Source: Roseiarcus fermentans
GTDB taxonomy: Bacteria > Pseudomonadota > Alphaproteobacteria > Rhizobiales > Beijerinckiaceae
Assembly: GCF_003315135.1 (NCBI RefSeq)
Contig: NZ_QNRK01000007.1
Span: forward strand, 62,001-126,000
Direction of reading: 5' to 3'
Length of the DNA stretch: 64,000 nt
Shown: in pieces, positions 1 through 7,109 of the stretch
How the letters are laid out: each line of letters begins with the position of its first letter
How positions within the stretch are numbered: position 1 is the stretch's first letter
Notes under the pieces: model-generated
What the model saw: only the letters and a program-made list of their open reading frames with translations
Databases searched by the model: none
Told to the model about the DNA's origin: nothing
Translations under genes and position numbers: made by a program

Positions 1-983
1 CAGATCCCGTCGGGCACGATCATCGCCAGCGCCGCGCCCGGCTGGGCGAGCTGCCCGACCGCCGCGCTCAAGGCGACGACGCGCCCGGGCTGCGCCGCCG
101 TGACGGTGGTGTAGGAGAGGTTCAGCCGGGCCTGGTCGAGCTGGGCCCGTCCTTGCGCGAGGCTCGCCTCGGCCGTGGCGCGCTGGGCGTTCAGCGTGTC
201 GACCTGGCGCTGCGCGAGTTTCAGCGTCGCCTCGGCCGCCTCGACGCCGGCCTGCTGCTGGCCGAACTGCGACGACGACTGCTGCGCGTTCATGACCGCG
301 CCGGATCCGGATTTCGCGAGTTGCTGGTATCGGTCCGCCTGCTGCCCGGCGAACACCAGGGCGGCCTGCGCCTGAGCGACCTGCGCCTGAGCCGCGTCGA
401 TCTGCGCCCGCTGCGCCGAAAGCTGCGCGTCGACGGTCCTGACGCCGGCTTCCGCCGCCGCGACCTGCGCCTCGGCGAGGGCGACCGCGTTGCGATAGTC
501 GCGCTCGTCGAGGCGGGCGATCGGGTCGCCGGCCATCACGTGCTGGTTGTCGGAGACCGGGACCTCGACGACGTAGCCCGCGACCTTGGGCGCGATCGCG
601 AACTGCCGGGCGGCGAAGAAGGCGTCGTCGGTCGACTGGAACCGTCCGGAATGGTCGAGATAGAGGACGCCGGCTGACCCGGCGAACGCCGCCGCGAACA
701 GCCCGCCGACAACCAGCGTCCACCTCCGCCCGCGCCGGCCGGTCGCGGCGGCGGGGGGCTCCTGCGGCGCAGCCGGAACGGCGAGAGGCTCGGTTCGACG
801 CCCGGGCCGGTCGTCGCCCGGCGACTCTTCGCGCCGCGGCGCCTCGAGCGCGGCGTCCGCCGCCGGACCGTCCAGGGCCCGTCCGGTCGCGCCCCCGGCC
901 GCGGGGGCTTCCGTCCGCTGCGCCGGCCGGAGGGTATTGAGCGCCATCCCGACGCTCCGGTCGCGGTCGCCATCGTTCCTCAT
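1..983 (-). CDS. HlyD/EmrA-family efflux membrane-fusion protein, C-terminus cut by window edge
   Basis: Periplasmic adaptor that would link an inner-membrane exporter to an outer-membrane channel. About 327 residues are visible before the window ends; the stop is outside. From the ATG there is a Pro/Ala/Arg-rich cytoplasmic stretch of about 85 residues, one membrane segment (LVVGGLFAAAFAGSAGVLYL), then the lipoyl half-motif region (VAGYVVEVPVSDNQHV, DPIARLDERDY), a long Ala/Gln-rich coiled-coil hairpin and the returning lipoyl half (LNLSYTTVTAAQPGRVV). This order is typical of EmrA/HlyD proteins. A second ATG 13 codons in is also possible. The gene is divergent from a TetR gene, with a 21-bp palindrome between them, so TetR repression is likely. 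The partner transporter should lie beyond base 1. Confidence 0.9.
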   Translation of the reverse strand, partial: MRNDGDRDRSVGMALNTLRPAQRTEAPAAGGATGRALDGPAADAALEAPRREESPGDDRPGRRTEPLAVPAAPQEPPAAATGRRGRRWTLVVGGLFAAAFAGSAGVLYLDHSGRFQSTDDAFFAARQFAIAPKVAGYVVEVPVSDNQHVMAGDPIARLDERDYRNAVALAEAQVAAAEAGVRTVDAQLSAQRAQIDAAQAQVAQAQAALVFAGQQADRYQQLAKSGSGAVMNAQQSSSQFGQQQAGVEAAEATLKLAQRQVDTLNAQRATAEASLAQGRAQLDQARLNLSYTTVTAAQPGRVVALSAAVGQLAQPGAALAMIVPDGI

Positions 984-1027
984 CGCCGTCGTCCCTCGCG
1001 AAAGGCTTCCGCTCGTGAAGCTAGAAT

Positions 1028-1048
1028 GAAACGAAACCGTTTCGTTTC
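1028..1048. promoter_or_regulatory. Perfect palindromic operator between efflux adaptor and TetR genes
   Basis: Ten-base arms GAAACGAAAC and GTTTCGTTTC flank a single central C. The site lies 44 bp upstream of the HlyD-type start and 26 bp upstream of the TetR ATG, the usual position for an operator through which a TetR protein represses itself and a divergent efflux gene. The palindrome is seen directly; the identity of the bound protein is inferred from the neighbours. Confidence 0.8.
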
Positions 1049-1074
1049 GCTTTACTTGGGCCAGCGAAGGCGCT

Positions 1075-1836
1075 ATGTCAAGGGCATTGGGACGCTGCGG
1101 AGGCGCCCTTGGCGGGGTGGAGAGGGTTGCGGCGGTGGCTCATGAGCGAGGCGGGGTCCGGTCCGGCCGGCCGCGCCGCGAACTGGCCGGCGAGGTCGAG
1201 GAGCGGATTCTGGAGGCGGCCGCGAAAGTGTTTCTCGGCCGCGGCTACGACGGCGCGAGCATCGACGAGATCGCCGTGGAGGCGCGCGCCGGGAAGCCGA
1301 CCATCTATGCCCGCTATCCCGGCAAGGAGGCGCTGTTCGGCGCGGTCGTGGCGCAGAAGATCCGCCAGAATGCGAGCTTCGACTCGGCGGCGGCGGGCGG
1401 GTCTTCCTCCGAGGATCGCCTGAAGTCCCTGGCGACCGCGCTGCTGGAGCGCGCGCTCGGGTCCGAGGCGATCGCGCTCGTGCGGGTGGCCGTCGCGGAG
1501 TCGCGCCGCTTCCCCGACCTCGCGAGCGGCGTCGGACGGATGGCGCTCGAGCGCGGCCACGAAACGATCGCCAAACTGCTCGGCGATTTCGCGCGCTCGG
1601 ACGAAATGGCCGCCCTCGAGGCGTTCGCGCCGGATCATCTGGCCGCAACGGCGCGCCGGTTCACCGAAATGGTCGTTCTGCCGATTGTCATGCGCGCCCT
1701 GTTCGGCGAGAACCCGGAGCGGTTGCGCGCCGAGGTCGACCCGCACATCGCGGAAACGGTGGCGTTCTTCCTCGCCGCCTGCCGCGCGAGCGGGCGCGCC
1801 GCGGGCGCGCCGTCCGTCGTTCCCGCCGGTTCGTGA
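1075..1836 (+). CDS. TetR/AcrR-family transcriptional regulator
   Basis: DNA-binding repressor, probably of the divergent efflux operon. With the ATG at 1075 it has 253 residues. The TetR helix-turn-helix lies around residues 42-88 (EERILEAAAKVFLGRGYDG, then SIDEIAVEARAGKPTIYARY), preceded by the basic segment SGRPRREL common in this family. The helical C-terminal half resembles the AcrR/AefR-type ligand domain (HLAATARRFTEMVVLPIV). The first 28 residues are unlike the family, so an in-frame GTG at 1135 may be the true start. The 1028-1048 palindrome lies just upstream, suggesting autoregulation. The inducer cannot be predicted. Confidence 0.9.
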   Translation: MSRALGRCGGALGGVERVAAVAHERGGVRSGRPRRELAGEVEERILEAAAKVFLGRGYDGASIDEIAVEARAGKPTIYARYPGKEALFGAVVAQKIRQNASFDSAAAGGSSSEDRLKSLATALLERALGSEAIALVRVAVAESRRFPDLASGVGRMALERGHETIAKLLGDFARSDEMAALEAFAPDHLAATARRFTEMVVLPIVMRALFGENPERLRAEVDPHIAETVAFFLAACRASGRAAGAPSVVPAGS

Positions 1837-2118
1837 GCGGAAGGCGAAGCCGCCGTCGGGCGGGCAGGGACACGAGCAACCGAGGCGTTGATCGGCCAAT
1901 GAAGCGGTCGTGATCGCCGACTGGCATTTAGGGCAGATGCGCCGCGGGCGCCCTGGGGCCTGCCTTGCGCCTCGTCAGCATCGGGGCGAACCCTCGGCGA
2001 TCGTCACCGGGACGCCGGGTCGCCATTCCGCCCGGCGGCGTGGGCCTGTTCCCGGTCGAGCGGGCCGAGCGGCGGCGCCAGCGAAAGCCGCTCGCTCCGA
2101 TGTTCACGCCATCCAGCG

Positions 2119-2751
2119 TCAACGTTCCGGCGCCGCATTTCCACCCCGCGGCAGGAGCACCAGATCGGCCGCCTCCTCGGCGTCTCTGAGGAGCGTCTTG
2201 CGCGGCGCGCCCATCTGCGCACGCATGGTCAGACCGCGGGCGAGGTCGGTGACCTGGCTCGCGCGCACGGCGACGGGAAAGTCAGACGGGATTTCTCCCG
2301 CGCTGATCCCGTCGCAGAAACGGCGTTCCACGAGCGCTACGCCGGCGGCTACGGCGTCCGTCAGGAACTGCCTCACCTCAGCGTCGTCTACGAGGGGGGC
2401 GACGCACACCATGAGACATCCTGGGGCGGATCCTTCCTCGGTCGCAGCTTCTACGGCGTGCCTCAGGAAGCTGGCCAGCGAGTCGCGAAGAGTCGGCGGC
2501 GAGAAGAGCGCCTTCGCAGCGCGAGCGCCCTTTGCCTCTGCATACGCCTTGAGGACGCGCACGAATATCGTCCGCTTGTCCCCGAAGACGGAATACAGGC
2601 TTGGCCGTCCCACACCCATGCCTGCGACGAGATCGTCGATCGTCACGCCGTCGTAGCCTTTCGCCCGGAACACCCGGGTCGCCTTTCCCAGCGCATCCCT
2701 CTCGTCGAAGCTCCGTGGGCGTCCACGGGGCCTCTCAGATTTTTGAAACAT
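2119..2751 (-). CDS. TetR-family transcriptional regulator
   Basis: Repressor of 210 residues, divergent from the SDR gene at 2876. The start reads MFQKSERPRGRPRSFDERDA, a classic TetR N-terminus. The helix-turn-helix is at about residues 36-65 (VTIDDLVAGMGVGRPSLYSV). The C-terminal part (APGCLMVCVAPLVDD) matches the TetR_C group whose members commonly sit beside dehydrogenase or reductase genes. It probably controls itself and the divergent SDR. The ATG falls inside a short AAC-N5-GTT inverted repeat, so binding there would block its own initiation region. The effector is unknown. Confidence 0.92.
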   Translation of the reverse strand: MFQKSERPRGRPRSFDERDALGKATRVFRAKGYDGVTIDDLVAGMGVGRPSLYSVFGDKRTIFVRVLKAYAEAKGARAAKALFSPPTLRDSLASFLRHAVEAATEEGSAPGCLMVCVAPLVDDAEVRQFLTDAVAAGVALVERRFCDGISAGEIPSDFPVAVRASQVTDLARGLTMRAQMGAPRKTLLRDAEEAADLVLLPRGGNAAPER

Positions 2752-2805
2752 TTGGTTGCAAACTCCTTGACCGGCAGCCTCAAGCTAATTTATAACCGAA
2801 CAGTT
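2747..2805. promoter_or_regulatory. Divergent TetR/SDR control region with two AAC..GTT inverted-repeat sites
   Basis: Two operator-like sites lie in this region: AACATTTGGTT at 2747-2757, overlapping the TetR ATG, and TAACCGAACAGTT at 2793-2805, about 70 bp before the SDR ATG. The second is 11/13 identical to TAACCAAATAGTT at 4533-4545, which sits directly before the SDR relic. The surrounding DNA is locally AT-rich. The motifs are seen directly; TetR binding is inferred. Confidence 0.5.
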
Positions 2806-2875
2806 GGAAAATGGCAAGACGGCCCTACCTCGCGGGGCTCGTTGGGCCTTGCCCTTCCGCACGGAGTTGACGCCC

Positions 2876-3853
2876 ATGGAACATTCGATCGCACTCGTCA
2901 CTGGCGCAACCTCCGGGCTCGGTTATGCGGCAGCGCGCTCTCTTGCCGAAGTGGGCTGGCGCGAGATCATCGTCACCGGACGCAGCCTGGCGCGGGCCAA
3001 GGAAGCGGCCGCTCGACTCGCAGCGGAAACCAAAAGACAAATCTTCACGCCGCTGGAGCTGGAGTTGGACACGCCAGCGAGCGTCCAGTCCGCGGCCGCC
3101 GAGCTCGTCAAGCGCGGTCAGCCGATCGATTTCCTGCTGCTCAATGCAGGGCTGGTTCCATTCAAGAAGCGCGTACTCACGGCTTCTGGCGTCGAGGCGT
3201 CTCAGGCCCCCCTGATCGGCCATCATCAACTGACTGTCGGGTTGCTCCACGCCAACCTGCTGAGCCCCAACGCGCGGATTGTTATCGCCGGCGCGGAACC
3301 TGCCCGCGGCGGCGTACCCATGTTCAAGTACACCGACCTGCCAGCCTTCGCGGCCAAATACTGCCAGGGCGACCGAACCGCGGCTGTTGAAGCGCTGATT
3401 CGCAACGGGCCGCACGTGAAGTACGCGCCCAACAATGCGTATGCCGACGCGAAGCTCGTCGTCGCTTGGTGGGTCGCGGCGCTGGCCCGCCGGCTGCCCT
3501 CCGGCATGGCCGCGTACGCCGTCTCGCCCGGTGGGGCGACCGACACCAAGGTGGTGCGAAGCGCAGGCCCGGTGCTGAAGTATCTGTTTATCCCAATCGT
3601 GAACCTCATTCCCGGCATGAATCAGACGCCGGAGACCGCGGCCCGTCGGTACCTCCAGGCGTCGGAGTTCGGAACCGACGTCTCAGGGCAATTCTTCGCC
3701 TCGGCGCAAGGGAAGGTCTCAGGCCCCATTGAGGCGCAGCGCCACCCACACCTCCACGATCGCGCCAACCAGGAAGCCGCGTGGCAGGCCGTCGTCAAGG
3801 TCTCCGGCGTCGACGTGTCCAGCCCGGCATCGACTTTGAGCGCGGCGTCCTGA
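2876..3853 (+). CDS. Short-chain dehydrogenase/reductase (SDR) family protein
   Basis: NAD(P)-dependent oxidoreductase of 325 residues, predicted cytoplasmic. The nucleotide-binding TGATSGLG is at residues 9-16, NAG follows in LLLNAG near residue 86, and the YADAK motif supplies the usual YxxxK. The expected catalytic-Ser region reads IVIAGAEPARGG, so I do not see the usual Ser; activity may be altered or another residue used. The ATG at 2876 was chosen because MEHSIALVTG gives the normal short lead into the Rossmann fold. The gene is divergent from a TetR gene and followed by a DoxX-like gene, a common pairing in proteobacteria. Substrate unknown. Confidence 0.88.
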   Translation: MEHSIALVTGATSGLGYAAARSLAEVGWREIIVTGRSLARAKEAAARLAAETKRQIFTPLELELDTPASVQSAAAELVKRGQPIDFLLLNAGLVPFKKRVLTASGVEASQAPLIGHHQLTVGLLHANLLSPNARIVIAGAEPARGGVPMFKYTDLPAFAAKYCQGDRTAAVEALIRNGPHVKYAPNNAYADAKLVVAWWVAALARRLPSGMAAYAVSPGGATDTKVVRSAGPVLKYLFIPIVNLIPGMNQTPETAARRYLQASEFGTDVSGQFFASAQGKVSGPIEAQRHPHLHDRANQEAAWQAVVKVSGVDVSSPASTLSAAS

Positions 3854-4025
3854 AGGAGCGCCGGTCGCGGCGCCGGCCGCCTCGATTTCGGCTGCGGGCT
3901 AAATCATTGAGTTTGGAATTCATGGTCTTGATCAACATCTTCATCCAAGTCGGCGCGGTGACGCCGCAGGGACCAACGGCCCTGACTCCGCGAGTCGCGA
4001 CGGCCAACAAGGCGAGGGCCAGACC

Positions 4026-4364
4026 ATGCCTGTGATCAATCTCATCGCCGTCGGGCTTCCGATCGCACTCGGCGTCGTGATGATCGGGACTGGCGCGGTC
4101 AACTTCGCCGGTCCTTCCTTGGCGCGTGAGAACTTCGCGCTCTGGGGTTATCCCGCCGGCTTTCACCGGGTGGCGGGCAGCCTCGGAGTCGTGGTCGGTT
4201 TACTGGCAATGATCCCGGCGACGGCCCGGGTTGGAGCGATTGGGAGCCCCATTTTCATGCTGGCCGCAGTCGCGACCCTGATTCGCAGTCGCGACTGGGG
4301 GCGCCTACCCGTCGCTGCGGTCCTGACGGCGGCATGCATCGCGGCGATAGCGATCCATGGGTAG
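4026..4364 (+). CDS. DoxX-like small membrane protein
   Basis: Integral membrane protein of 112 residues with about four hydrophobic segments: LIAVGLPIALGVVMIGTGAV, VAGSLGVVVGLLAMI, IGSPIFMLAAVATL and VAAVLTAACIAAIAIHG. Size and topology match the DoxX_2 group, whose molecular role is poorly known. It lies 172 bp downstream of the SDR on the same strand, and co-transcription is possible. I see no cysteine pair or metal motif to point to a specific reaction. Confidence 0.7.
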   Translation: MPVINLIAVGLPIALGVVMIGTGAVNFAGPSLARENFALWGYPAGFHRVAGSLGVVVGLLAMIPATARVGAIGSPIFMLAAVATLIRSRDWGRLPVAAVLTAACIAAIAIHG

Positions 4365-4532
4365 TCGGACCTCATGGGAAAAACTGGAACCCAGGTCGCG
4401 CCAGAACCCCGCTGCTCCGCCCAGGAGGCGATGACCGCCCTCTCCGCTCCGAAGCGATGGGCTCGTCCACCGCGCCCAGCGGCATTGTGAAATAATTAGT
4501 ATAAAAATCCCGTGGCCGCCGGCGTCATAATG

Positions 4533-4545
4533 TAACCAAATAGTT
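4533..4545. promoter_or_regulatory. Operator-like motif matching the TetR/SDR control site
   Basis: TAACCAAATAGTT differs at two positions from the site at 2793-2805 and lies immediately before the SDR relic. It is probably the leftover operator of a once-intact TetR-controlled SDR gene. Confidence 0.4.
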
Positions 4546-4552
4546 CAAAAAA

Positions 4553-4705
4553 GTCGGCGGCGCGAGCGGCACGGAGCTCGCGACGGCGAAGATGCTCCTC
4601 GACGGCGGCGCGCGGGTCCTGGTGACGGGTCGCTCGCAGGCCGGCCTGGAATCGGCGCCGAAGGAGCTTGGGACGGGCGCCATCGTGGTTTCGAGCGACG
4701 CGGTA
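4553..4705 (+). pseudogene. SDR-family dehydrogenase relic (N-terminal Rossmann fragment)
   Basis: Reading from 4553, the frame gives VGGASGTELATAKMLLDGG, then ARVLVTGRSQAGLESAPKEL and GTGAIVVSSDA. This is the first nucleotide-binding unit of an SDR (normally TGGxSGIGLATAxxLxxxGARVxVTGR). There is no start codon or first strand before it, and similarity stops where a palindromic repeat begins. About 50 of the expected 240 or so residues remain. The operator-like motif just upstream suggests the gene once resembled the TetR/SDR unit at 2.1-3.9 kb. It is not an internal start of a functional protein. Confidence 0.75.
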
Positions 4706-4715
4706 ACTCAACCCC

Positions 4716-4895
4716 GTCATTGCGAGGAGCGAAGCGACGAAGCAACCCATGCCGCCGCTTGCCTCCTGCGGAAAAAATCGCTCCGTCTTCTGGTCGCAAC
4801 GAAGGGCGGCGGGACGATCAGAGGGCGCAACAGCGGCCCAGCGGCCCTGGATCGCTTCCCCCGGGCTCTTCGACCCGGGGGTCGCTCGCGATGAC
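4716..4895. repeat. REP/MITE-like palindromic intergenic element, about 180 bp
   Basis: The element is bounded by GTCATTGCGAG on the left and CTCGCGATGAC on the right, which are inverted matches apart from one base. Inside are GCGAAGCGACGAAGCAA and a GC-rich hairpin (CCCCGGG / CCCGGGG, near 4859-4882). Similar blocks recur at 16854-17055 in this window, including CCCTGGATCGC and TCGCGATGACG. No protein-coding content is seen. It abuts the SDR relic and probably marks the deletion or insertion that broke it. Confidence 0.7.
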
Positions 4896-5019
4896 GGCGC
4901 CGTTCGCTGCCGGCTTGGGAGTTACGCGACGCGCGGTCGTTGACGGACATCGCTGAAAGGCGCCGAAACGGCGAGGAGAGCGTTGCGCCGCCGTCTCGCT
5001 AGACACAGGGTGTCCTCGA

Positions 5020-5039
5020 CTGTCACGCGGATTGGACAG
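5020..5039. promoter_or_regulatory. Inverted repeat CTGTC-N10-GACAG, distal copy
   Basis: CTGTC and GACAG are separated by ten bases, embedded in a longer direct match to the copy at 5126-5145 (shared CCTC.ACTGTCACG and ATTGGACAG). The copies are 106 bp apart, close to ten helical turns, and both lie upstream of the PAS-XRE-AraC regulator. Probable operator. Confidence 0.6.
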
Positions 5040-5125
5040 TCATTGAGGCGGAACGCCGTCGGACGGGCAGGGACCCCGAGAAAAGCGGTCGGAAGGTCGT
5101 CTTGCCAGAGGCCGGGAATCCTCTA

Positions 5126-5145
5126 CTGTCACGAATATTGGACAG
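5126..5145. promoter_or_regulatory. Inverted repeat CTGTC-N10-GACAG, proximal copy
   Basis: This is the second copy of the site, ending 29 bp before the regulator's ATG. A possible -35 (TTGGAC at 5139-5144) overlaps its right arm, so a bound protein could directly affect promoter access. Autoregulation by the downstream gene is inferred. Confidence 0.6.
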
Positions 5146-5174
5146 AAATTTCGGATTGTCGGTAATTCATCGCC

Positions 5175-6806
5175 ATGGCGGAATCGTTTGACGAGTTGGT
5201 TCGATCCGTCGCCCGTTCGGCGCGGGCGGAGGCGATGTTCGACGCAGACATGCGCTATCTCGCGGCGAGCCCGAGATGGCGCTCGGATCACCGGCTGTCG
5301 GAACCCCTGATCGGCCGGAGCTTCTACGACGTCTCGCCCGACGTCGGCGACGGCTGGAGGGCGGTCCATCGCCGCTGTCTGGCGGGCGCCGTCGAGCGCT
5401 GCGAGGGCGAACGCGTCCGAGGACCCGATGGCGGTCTGCGGCGGGTGGCGTGGGAGGTTCGCCCCTGGCGACGGGGCGCGGGCGCGATCGGCGGGATCGT
5501 CATCGCCAGCGAGGACGTCGAGGCGCGGGCGAGGCCGGCCGAGCCGCGGGAGGCCGGCCTCGACGCGGACGCGCGAAGGGCGGTCGGGGCGCGGATCGCC
5601 AGCGTCCGCTTTCGTCTCGACCGGACCGAGCGGGACTTCGCCAGACTGCTCGGCGTTTCCCGGGCGGCGGTGAGCGCGTGGGAGAGCGGCAGGGGCGTCG
5701 GTCTGGACGACCTGCGCCGGATCGCCGAGCGAACCGACACGTCGTTCGAGTGGCTGGCGGAGGGCCTGTCGCGGCGGCCGGGCGCGGCGCGACCGGAAGC
5801 GGACGCTGCGGCGCCCGGCGCGACCGGGCAGGCGGACGCGAACGGCGACGGACGAATCGGGCCGCAGCGGCTCATCATCGGCGGGGATCTGCCGAAGGCG
5901 ATTACATCGGCGTGGAAAGTGCGTCGCGAAGGCGCCCTCGACGCGGCCGTGGGCGTCCCGCAAGCCGATCAGGATCGCCCCTCGGCCCTGTTCCTCGGTC
6001 TTCCGGGCGCCACGATCGTATCGGGGGCGAGAGCGCCGGGTTACGGCGTGGAAAAGAGCCCCGATCGCAGCGCCCGGGCGGAGTTGATGTTGAACCTCGC
6101 GCTCGACGGCCGGTGCCGGGTCGAGCAGTGCGGGAGGGAATTCGAGGGCGGCGACGACAGCGCGGTGTTCACGTCGAGCTTCGATGGGGGGCGCTATTGT
6201 TACCGGGAAGGCGGGCGATATCTCTCCCTCGCTGTTCCGGCGACGCCGTTGCTGGCGCGCGTTCCGGACGCCGAGCAGCGTCTGATGCGGCCGATCGCGG
6301 CGTGCAGTGCGCCGCTGCGGCTTCTGTCGAGCTACGTTTCCGGCGTGATGAAACGGGAAGGCGGACTCGATCGCCAGACCGCCGGTTCGGTCGCGGACCA
6401 TATCGCCGACCTCTGCGCGCTCATGCTCGGCGCGCGGGGAGACGAGCGGGCGTTGGCGGAAGCGCGCGGCTTGCGGGCGGCGCAGCGGTCGGCGATCCAG
6501 GAGGCGATCGACGACGGGGCGGCGTCGTGCGGCTTCTCGGCGCAGACGGTCGCCGGGCGGCTCGGCGTGACCCCGCGCTACGTGCACTTCCTCCTCGAGG
6601 AGGCCGGGGCGGGGTTCGGCAGCCTCGTCACCGCGCGCCGGCTCGCCCTTGTTCGGGCGCGGCTCGCCGACCCGCAATTCGCGGGCCTGTCGGTCCCCGA
6701 GATCGCGGTCGCCTGCGGATTCGGCGATTTGCAGAAGTTCCAGCTGCAGTTCGTCGCGCGATTCGGCGAGCAACCCGGGGCTTTTCGCGCGCGACGGACG
6801 GCGTGA
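5175..6806 (+). CDS. PAS - XRE-HTH - AraC-HTH multidomain transcriptional regulator
   Basis: Cytoplasmic regulator of 543 residues. Residues 20-116 form a PAS domain (AEAMFDADMRYLAASPRW, GRSFYDVSPDV, IGGIVIASEDVE). Residues 132-195 form an XRE/Cro-type helix-turn-helix (RFRLDRTERDFARLLGVSRA, AVSAWESGRG). A middle sensory section resembling the AraC_binding_2 type follows, and residues 440-541 are an AraC HTH pair ending SVPEIAVACGFGDLQKFQLQ. Two different DNA-binding modules in one chain is unusual. Two matching inverted repeats lie 136 and 30 bp before the ATG. The gene precedes a MATE exporter, with about 300 bp between. The ligand of the PAS domain is unknown. Confidence 0.85.
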   Translation: MAESFDELVRSVARSARAEAMFDADMRYLAASPRWRSDHRLSEPLIGRSFYDVSPDVGDGWRAVHRRCLAGAVERCEGERVRGPDGGLRRVAWEVRPWRRGAGAIGGIVIASEDVEARARPAEPREAGLDADARRAVGARIASVRFRLDRTERDFARLLGVSRAAVSAWESGRGVGLDDLRRIAERTDTSFEWLAEGLSRRPGAARPEADAAAPGATGQADANGDGRIGPQRLIIGGDLPKAITSAWKVRREGALDAAVGVPQADQDRPSALFLGLPGATIVSGARAPGYGVEKSPDRSARAELMLNLALDGRCRVEQCGREFEGGDDSAVFTSSFDGGRYCYREGGRYLSLAVPATPLLARVPDAEQRLMRPIAACSAPLRLLSSYVSGVMKREGGLDRQTAGSVADHIADLCALMLGARGDERALAEARGLRAAQRSAIQEAIDDGAASCGFSAQTVAGRLGVTPRYVHFLLEEAGAGFGSLVTARRLALVRARLADPQFAGLSVPEIAVACGFGDLQKFQLQFVARFGEQPGAFRARRTA

Positions 6807-7109
6807 GGCGGCCGCGTCTTGCGGTCGGTGCGGCGTCAGTCCGGGAGACGCTCTTGCGCCGAAGGTCTCGGAGCAGGGGCCCTGGAGTCGATGGCGGTCG
6901 CCCGCGACGACGGAGCGACGCCGCCGACCCGGTTGCGCCGCCGAAGCGGCGACCTCGTCGCAAACCTTGCGGAAGTCCATGAAAACCTTCGTTCTATCGT
7001 TTGGGAAGGGCTGCGAACGGACGTTGAGCCGTTGACAGCGAGCAGGTCGCGCAGCCGAAATTGCGGTCGCCGCGCCAGGCGCCCCTAGCCCCGGCGCGCC
7101 CGACCCGAT
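6807..7109. other. Intergenic region without a recognisable gene
   Basis: These are 303 GC-rich bases between the PAS-XRE-AraC gene and the MATE gene. I see no convincing coding frame, terminator or repeat. It presumably carries the MATE promoter. Confidence 0.5.

Noticed and set aside
3921-3944. MVLINIFI, resembling the start of an antibiotic-biosynthesis monooxygenase
   Set aside because: The similarity covers only about eight residues and the frame then loses any family likeness; chance is likely.
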